Positions 59,440 to 64,000 of a stretch of DNA of 64,000 nt are shown here, in pieces. Numbering within the stretch: the first letter of the stretch is position 1; the number at the start of each line of letters is the position of its first letter. The DNA comes from Carettochelys insculpta (Eukaryota; Chordata; Testudines; Carettochelyidae). Both the position numbers and the translations under genes were made by a program. The notes beneath the pieces were generated by a model. That model was given only the letters and a program-made list of their open reading frames with translations, searched no databases and was not told where the DNA came from. The stretch lies in contig NC_134144.1 in assembly GCF_033958435.1 (NCBI RefSeq), forward strand, positions 10,472,010-10,536,009. The letters are read 5' to 3'.

Positions 59440-59447
59440 GGGTCCAT
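58140..59447 (-). pseudogene. HARBI1-like DDE nuclease of the Harbinger element
   Basis: It starts at 59447 (MDPQ followed by a poly-Gln run), then PPEAHTPAPGAVAALLSAME and an acidic segment. A G8 run near 59238 shifts the frame to the conserved TDWWERLVLGKWDNDRW. A TGA at about 58996 sits where CGA (Arg) is expected (SY*SVGQQFGVGKATI). A 58-bp GT/AG intron (58935-58878) can be inferred, joining VVMD to VVCAINALLL. The nuclease domain (DDE_Tnp_4) follows: FGALDGTHIPIRA (first Asp), CLVADVAYPL (second Asp) and VVERTFGRLKGCWRCLL (Glu). A short in-frame deletion precedes GFPNCFGALDG. One frameshift and one stop make it a recent pseudogene. Confidence 0.85.
59393..59439 (-). repeat. (CTG)n / poly-Gln coding run, about 15-16 units
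   Basis: Uninterrupted GCT/CTG repeat which on the minus strand is CAG, coding for the poly-Gln tract right after the transposase start (MDPQ). Confidence 0.95.
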
Positions 59448-59804
59448 ACTGCTTACATGGTGTGTGCGTGCTTGTGGCTCTGCAGACTGCGTGCTGTGCA
59501 GGCTGAGTGTGTCTGGGAGGGGCCCTTTAAGGGAGCGGCTAGCTGTTGCCCCGGAAGTGCTAGTCTGCCCTGTGACCCTGTCCGCAGCTTTTCCTGGCAC
59601 CCTTATTTCAATTTGGGCCGCTTTTGTGTGTAGACGCTCCCCTGCAGCACCTATTTCGATGTAATGCTGTCCTGCGTCGACATTGAACGTCGATGGCACC
59701 AGCCCTGGAGGAAGTATAGACACTACTCGTCAAAATAGCTTATTTCGATTTTGCTACGTTGAAATAAGCTATTTCGATGTACCATCCCAGTGTAGACGTA
59801 GCTA

Positions 59805-60039
59805 AGGTGTGGTAAAAGTTCCATTAGAGAGATTCAGATAATGGAACGTGTTTGGTAAGAGAGAGAATATGATAAATATAAAATAATGATTGCTAAGGGG
59901 AAGGTAAACCAGGCAGTTTTTATATATATATATATATATATATCCTTGCTTATACAACACAAGAATAAGGGGACATTCAATGAAATAGTGAAAAGCAACA
60001 AACTCGAATCTGTTTTTACGTTACACATAGCTTATTTCT
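59805..60039. other. Spacer with (TA)n tract
   Basis: AT-rich sequence with a (TA)n run at about 59919-59942. No gene. Confidence 0.6.
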
Positions 60040-60306
60040 GGGCTACATCTAAAGTAGACAGTTTTGTGGACAAAACAGGTTTTGTTAACAAAACTTGTGG
60101 AGCATCTACACACAAAATGCGTTTTGTTGACAAACTGTTGACAAAAAAATTGGTGTAGATAGTCGGGGGGGGGGGGGGGGGGCTCTTTTGTCGACCGAGC
60201 TGATCAAAAGATCTATCTGCTTTTTGTGTCATCTGTCAACAGAAGTTTTGTCAGAACATCTCTTCCAACAGTAACTTGTGTAGACAGATGCTTCTAGTAT
60301 AGACGT
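60040..60306. mobile_element. Harbinger-like MITE with poly-G centre
   Basis: It runs from gggctacatctaaagtagac to agtatagacgta, with repeated ttttgttgacaaa / gttttgtcgacc words characteristic of another MITE subfamily. An 18-base G run lies at 60165-60182. Confidence 0.6.
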
Positions 60307-60466
60307 AAAGATAGAGCTTGCTACCATAAAGTTAGTGTTGAGTTTAAGAACTCAGCAGGATTGAAAAAAAATAAAATTCATGATAGCAGCTGATGATTAA
60401 AAGAAAGGAAACATATTTGATGCAATCTGCTGCCATTTTAGTTTTAACACAGTTGTGTTTTATAGT

Positions 60467-61460
60467 ATCAAAACAAAAAAGCAGTAAAGTAAAGTAGCAC
60501 TTTAAAGACTAACAAAATAATTCATTTGGTGAGCTTTCGTGGGACAGACCCAGTTCTTCAGACCATAGCCATATCAGAACAGACGACATATTTAAGGCAC
60601 AGAGAAACAAAAACAGTAATCAAGGTGGACAAATCAGAAAAAAAAATTATCAAGGTGAGCAAATCAGGGAGCAGAGGGGCAGAAGGGGGCAGGAATTAGA
60701 TTAAGCCAAGTATACAGTTGAGCCCCTATAGTGACCCAGAAAATTCCCGTCCTGGTTCAAACCACGTGTTAATGTGTTGAATTTGAATATAAAAGAGAGT
60801 TCAGCAGCCTCTCTTTCAAGAGTGTTGTGAAAATTCCTCTTCAGTAACACGCAAACTCTTAAGTCATTAACAGAATGGTCCACTCCATTAAAATGCCCAC
60901 TAACAGGTTTGTGGATCAGGAGTGTTTTTATGTCTGTTTTGTGCTCATTAACTCTTTTGCTAAGAAAGTTTGAAGTCTGTCCAACATACAAAGCATCTGG
61001 GCATTGATGGCACATGATGGCATATGTGATGTTAGTTGAGGAACATGAGAATGTGCTCCTGATTCTGTGAATAACCTGGTTAGGTCCAGTGATGGTATCT
61101 CCAGAAAAGATATGTGGACAAAGCTGGCAGCAGGCTTTGTTGCAAAGAAAAGTTCCAGGACTGGTGTTCAAATTCCCTCGTTTGCATACTTGGCTTAATC
61201 TAATTCTGGAGTCCCCCCACTTCTGCCCCTCTGCTCTCTGATTTGCTCACCTTGATAATTTTTTTTCTGATTTGTCCACCTTGATTACTGTTTTTGGTTC
61301 TCTGTGACTTAAATATTGAGTCTGTTCAGGTCTGGCTATGGTCTGAAGAAGTGGGTCTGTCCCACGAAAGCTCACCTAATAAATTATGTTGTTAGTTTTT
61401 AAAGTGCTACTTGACTTTTTTTTTGTTTTGATAATATATAGACTAGCATGGCATTCTCTC
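60467..61460 (-). mobile_element. Penelope-like element with inverted arms and 11-bp target duplication
   Basis: The 11-mer tgttttatagt flanks both ends (60456-60466 and 61461-61471). The left arm (60467-60712: caaaacaaaaaagcagtaaa, gtagcactttaaagactaac, gggacagacccagttcttca) recurs in inverted orientation at about 61190-61437. Between the arms the minus strand encodes the C-terminal part of the element's protein. A short 3' extension (gactagcatggcattctctc) follows the right arm. Reverse transcriptase is absent, so the copy is 5'-truncated. The same arm is present at 16.8, 24.0 and 27.9 kb. Confidence 0.88.
60701..61171 (-). pseudogene. Penelope-like GIY-YIG endonuclease domain
   Basis: A 156-residue open frame with a Cys-rich stretch (CNKACCQLCPHI) followed by the GIY-YIG-type module ITYAIMCHQCPDALYVGQTS, NFLSKRVNEHKTDI and VSGHFN. 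These correspond to the YVG block, the catalytic Arg (R..EH) and the downstream His. Such an endonuclease nicks target DNA at the C-terminus of Penelope-like proteins. The preceding reverse transcriptase is missing, and the frame ends by reading into the arm. It is a fragment and probably not expressed. Confidence 0.85.
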
Positions 61461-61839
61461 TGTTTTATAGTGCTCCACTAGGGGGCTGTCTGATCATTTA
61501 TTCTTATATACAAAGTTAGTACCAAGTAAGAGGTGGAGCAACCTTTTTCTTTTGACTTGGGACAAGATTACCTATATTTTACCTATGAAAACAAGTTTGT
61601 GTTAATCATTACCTATATTGCTTAATTTGAAATTCACAGATGAGGAGACTTGGGGAAGAAGAAAGACTGGCAAAAACTACCCCATCCCCCTTCAGCACAT
61701 GCCTCTTCTGCGGTAAGACCTGTGGCTGCAGCACTGGGCTGGTCAGCCATCAACAGACTCACAAATAGGAGGGTGACATGAAGATATCTTAATTGTTATT
61801 GAGAGACCACCAGGAGAGAAAAGATAATTCCATGCAGCT
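61461..61839. other. Spacer with possible LINE zinc-knuckle remnant
   Basis: On plus, about 61694-61767 reads STCLFCGKTCGCSTGLVSHQ, then QTHK and a stop. This is a C2H2-like knuckle resembling those at the C-terminal end of some vertebrate LINEs. No RT is seen upstream, so it would be a 3' scrap. Nothing else is recognised. Confidence 0.4.
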
Positions 61840-61843
61840 GCTT

Positions 61844-62160
61844 CTAAAAGTAGCATGCTTGAGGCTTTGACCCAGAGCGATCATTTGCCTCCTTTGTCTT
61901 CTGGTATGCTTGTCTCAGTTCCTTTATTTTCACCTGACAATACTTGGTCTCCCTGCTGTATACCTTTTCCAACGTGTCTTGTGTGATTTTTGCATACATA
62001 TCAGCACTTTTGCAGCTGTTTCTGAGTTCTGCCTGAACTGGTTCTTCTCTCCACACTGTGGAAAAATCCTCCTCTGAGGTGATTTATATGTCCCTGTCCA
62101 TGAGCTGTGGTGTTTGTGTGCTTGTCCCGCATCCTGACCAAATAGCCTTCAAACTAAGCG
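61844..62160 (-). pseudogene. Harbinger Myb/SANT-like domain fragment
   Basis: The minus-strand frame 62056-61844 reads VQAELRNSCKSADMYAKITQ, then VYSRETKYCQVKIKELRQAY and QKTKEANDRSGSKPQACYF. This is the core of the trihelix/Myb-SANT domain found in Harbinger second genes, related to the remnant at 45.6 kb. It breaks off on both sides with no terminal repeats nearby. Confidence 0.7.
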
Positions 62161-64000
62161 TTTAACTTCACAAAATCTGCTTTGTCAGCAGTGATGACAT
62201 ACTTCCCTAACAAACCACATCAAAATTAGATCAATTGTAAAATGAATTTACTTAAAAAAGTGTGTTAAAATATTATTCAGGTTTAGATACATAGGGTGAC
62301 CGTTGGTCAGCGACCGTTGGTATTAATATTCATAGGATGATAAATATGCATAAAGTTTGTGTTCAAAATACTTTGAATTGATAGGTTGGGTTAGGATGCT
62401 CATGAATATGTAATGAGCAACCGTCTTCAGGTTACTATGGTAACGCCGGAGAGGACCTGACAGGGACAAGTTTTCAAACAGGTCCACCCTGGCTCCATAT
62501 ATTCTGGAGAGCAGCCCTGTTTGGGGCAGTTGGGAGTTCGTCGTCGACCCTGGAGGAGAACGGACCAAGAAGGAAGACATCAGGAAAGGACTGAGTTAAG
62601 AGCTGGACTGAGCCTGTAGCTGAAGATCATTGGCGGAAGAGCCGAAGCTGACCGGCATGTCAGTCGTCACTCGCTAGCCGCCGTGGGCCGTAGAAGAACA
62701 GAAGAGCTCCAGCATTCAAAGAGCAGAAATCATTTGAAAGGCTCCGGTGTTTTTAACTGGAGAGCTCGCCCGGCAGACCGCGCCGCCTAAGCAACGGTGC
62801 CCTGCACGGGTGAACCGCAGCAGCGACCCTGCCCTTCCAGCCACCGACCTTAGCTAGGGCCGGTGGCTGAAAACCACGGTCGTTTTAAAATCCAGGAGGT
62901 TTTTGTTTACCAAGCTGGTCTTTTTCCTCCTGGCTCTTTTTTTTCTTTCCTCCTCCTTTCCTGTCTGACCTGACGCGGCTGCCGTACAAGCGCGCCGTGA
63001 GGGTCATAACTTCCTAGCCTCTGAAGAAGACCTACAGGCCCAGCGCCTGGATTACAGAGCGGGAAAAGGAGGTATTTGCTGTTCAGGTTTGATACCAACA
63101 TGAGCAGTTCGATGTGCTTCTTCTACTGCTTGTGTTGTGTATTTGTATGTTGTTGGTTATGTTAATATAAATGTAGGATAGTATTATAGAGTTTTAGATT
63201 GGGACTTCCCCAATTCCACCATTTGCGCCTTATATTTTGTACCCCTTGCTTTCTGGTAGAAGGCACAGGAGGCCAATTCTGTTGGTCTAGCCTGAAACTA
63301 TCGCATTCAAACAGAAGATTAGACAGGACTGTTTCTGTTATTATCCAGAGCTATAAGCTCGCACTCCCTTACTAGGGAGGCAGGGCGACTGGGGATAACC
63401 CTTTAAGGAGAAAACCCCAGAGTATATAACCCTTCACGGGAATTAAGGGGATAACCTTTAACTTGGAAACCCCCACTTATTGTTACTGAGGGGAAAAAAC
63501 CTCTTGGAAGGAAAACCCCATATATACGGGGCTCTACCCTGCTTGGCCGGCAGGGCAACCCATTTTAAATAAAGAAACTAGCTTAGCTTAGTGCAGGCAA
63601 ATTTCTTATTTTGGTAAGATCTGCTCCCCGAGGTAGTCGGCCAAGGGTTGAGCGACCTGGTGAACCTTAAGGAAGATCCAGGAACATATATACAAAATAT
63701 ATTCTCATAGCTCTGAAGTGTTTATTTTCCACTTTGCAGCACACGACGAAGATGATCTACTCCGGACACACAGTAAGTAGTAAAAGGGGTTAGATAGCAG
63801 TGCTGTCATTACAGTCCCACATTGCTTGAAGGCTGCAAGCCAATAGGTATTCAAATCCTGTGCTTATACTGGGAAGGCAAGGGTTATTACTTTAGTTTTG
63901 TATATGATAGGTTAGTAACAAATTGTATCCTACATTCTACCCCAATTAAACCTCTTCCTCTGTTTAATCCCAAAGAGCTTGTCTGTCGTCCTTCCTCGGG
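62161..64000. other. Unclassified segment, possibly LTR-derived
   Basis: No gene is supported. From about 62430 the sequence has more CpG than its surroundings. It contains three imperfect repeats at 63392-63530 (ggggataaccctttaaggag, then gaaaacccc), AATAAA near 63570, and a TATA-like tatataaccc near 63423. A splice-like pair, actttgcag at 63739 and aca|gtaagt at 63772, encloses 33 bp on plus. The combination suggests an LTR or promoter-proximal region of a retroelement, but it could also be the edge of an unrelated gene beyond the window. Confidence 0.35.
63392..63530 (+). repeat. Three imperfect tandem units, about 45-55 bp
   Basis: Each unit has a ggggataacc-like start and a ggaaaacccc-like end: about 63392-63418, 63448-63474 and 63490-63520. 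The words read like short inverted pairs (gggg ... cccc), so each could form a small hairpin. Confidence 0.55.

Larger units (their letters stand above)
55893..59804. mobile_element. Nearly full-length Harbinger transposon, 3.9 kb
   Basis: The left end (agctgtgtctgcactaactg, then gctatttcgaagtagccgg) and right end (atttcgatgtaccatcccag ... tgtagacgtagct) form GTCTACAC-type inverted termini, followed inward by palindromic atttcgaaata-like words. It has two convergent genes, a Myb/SANT-like protein on plus (56.2-57.8 kb) and a HARBI1-like nuclease on minus (59.45-58.14 kb). Their 3' ends face each other over a short AT-rich segment (57.9-58.03 kb) with a minus-strand AATAAA near 58015. Each gene has only a few disabling changes, so the copy is relatively young. 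GC content is far above that of the neighbouring DNA. Confidence 0.9.

Noticed and set aside
1..64000. CRISPR array, phage, bacterial operon or defence system
   Set aside because: The sequence is vertebrate nuclear DNA. The repeats are transposons or simple repeats, with no regularly spaced direct repeats and no bacterial-type genes.

Overview
This is a piece of a vertebrate nuclear chromosome, most likely from a turtle (Testudines). No species call is possible. The reasons are split genes with GT/AG introns, AT-rich introns and a CpG island. The repeat mix also fits: CR1 LINE tails, DIRS-like and Penelope-like retroelements, hAT elements, and very many Harbinger-type elements whose ends contain a GTCTACAC-like motif. 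There is no bacterial-style operon, CRISPR array or phage content. Most long open frames are either transposon pseudogenes or antisense shadows.

The one host gene I can support is ZDBF2 (zinc finger DBF-type containing 2), on the minus strand. I assembled four coding exons that join in frame: 38330-38279 (start codon), 31053-30968 (Cys half of the zinc finger), 29642-29515 (His half) and 21339-18504 (large last exon). Together they encode 1,033 residues. A CpG island at about 51.1-52.25 kb carries a good minus-strand splice donor and is the likely promoter and 5' non-coding exon. The gene would then span about 33 kb. An AATAAA lies two bases after the stop codon.

Layout. 0-3.2 kb: palindromic MITEs and a decayed LINE. 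3.2-10.7 kb: apparently unique sequence with a possible solo LTR. 10.7-11.3 kb: a large fold-back MITE. 11.7-18.0 kb: a decayed DIRS-like retrotransposon on the minus strand, with a CR1 and a Penelope scrap inserted. 18.5-38.3 kb: ZDBF2 coding exons, with introns carrying CR1, Penelope, hAT and pogo/Tigger-like insertions. 38.3-51.8 kb: presumed first intron, holding a hAT element with an 8-bp target duplication, an LTR-like segment, a 4.2-kb decayed Harbinger and an internally deleted Harbinger. 52.6-55.4 kb: a LINE on the plus strand. 55.9-59.8 kb: a nearly full-length Harbinger with convergent Myb/SANT and HARBI1-like genes. 60.5-61.5 kb: a Penelope-like element with inverted arms and an 11-bp target duplication. 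61.6-64.0 kb: transposon scraps and an unclassified, possibly LTR-derived segment.

I see no new multi-gene system. The points most worth a second look are the compact ZDBF2 with one copy of a repeat that I recall as tandemly amplified in mammals, a MITE 30 bp from the start exon's splice donor, the inverted-arm Penelope copies, and the Harbinger parent/deletion-derivative pair in opposite orientation beside the ZDBF2 promoter.
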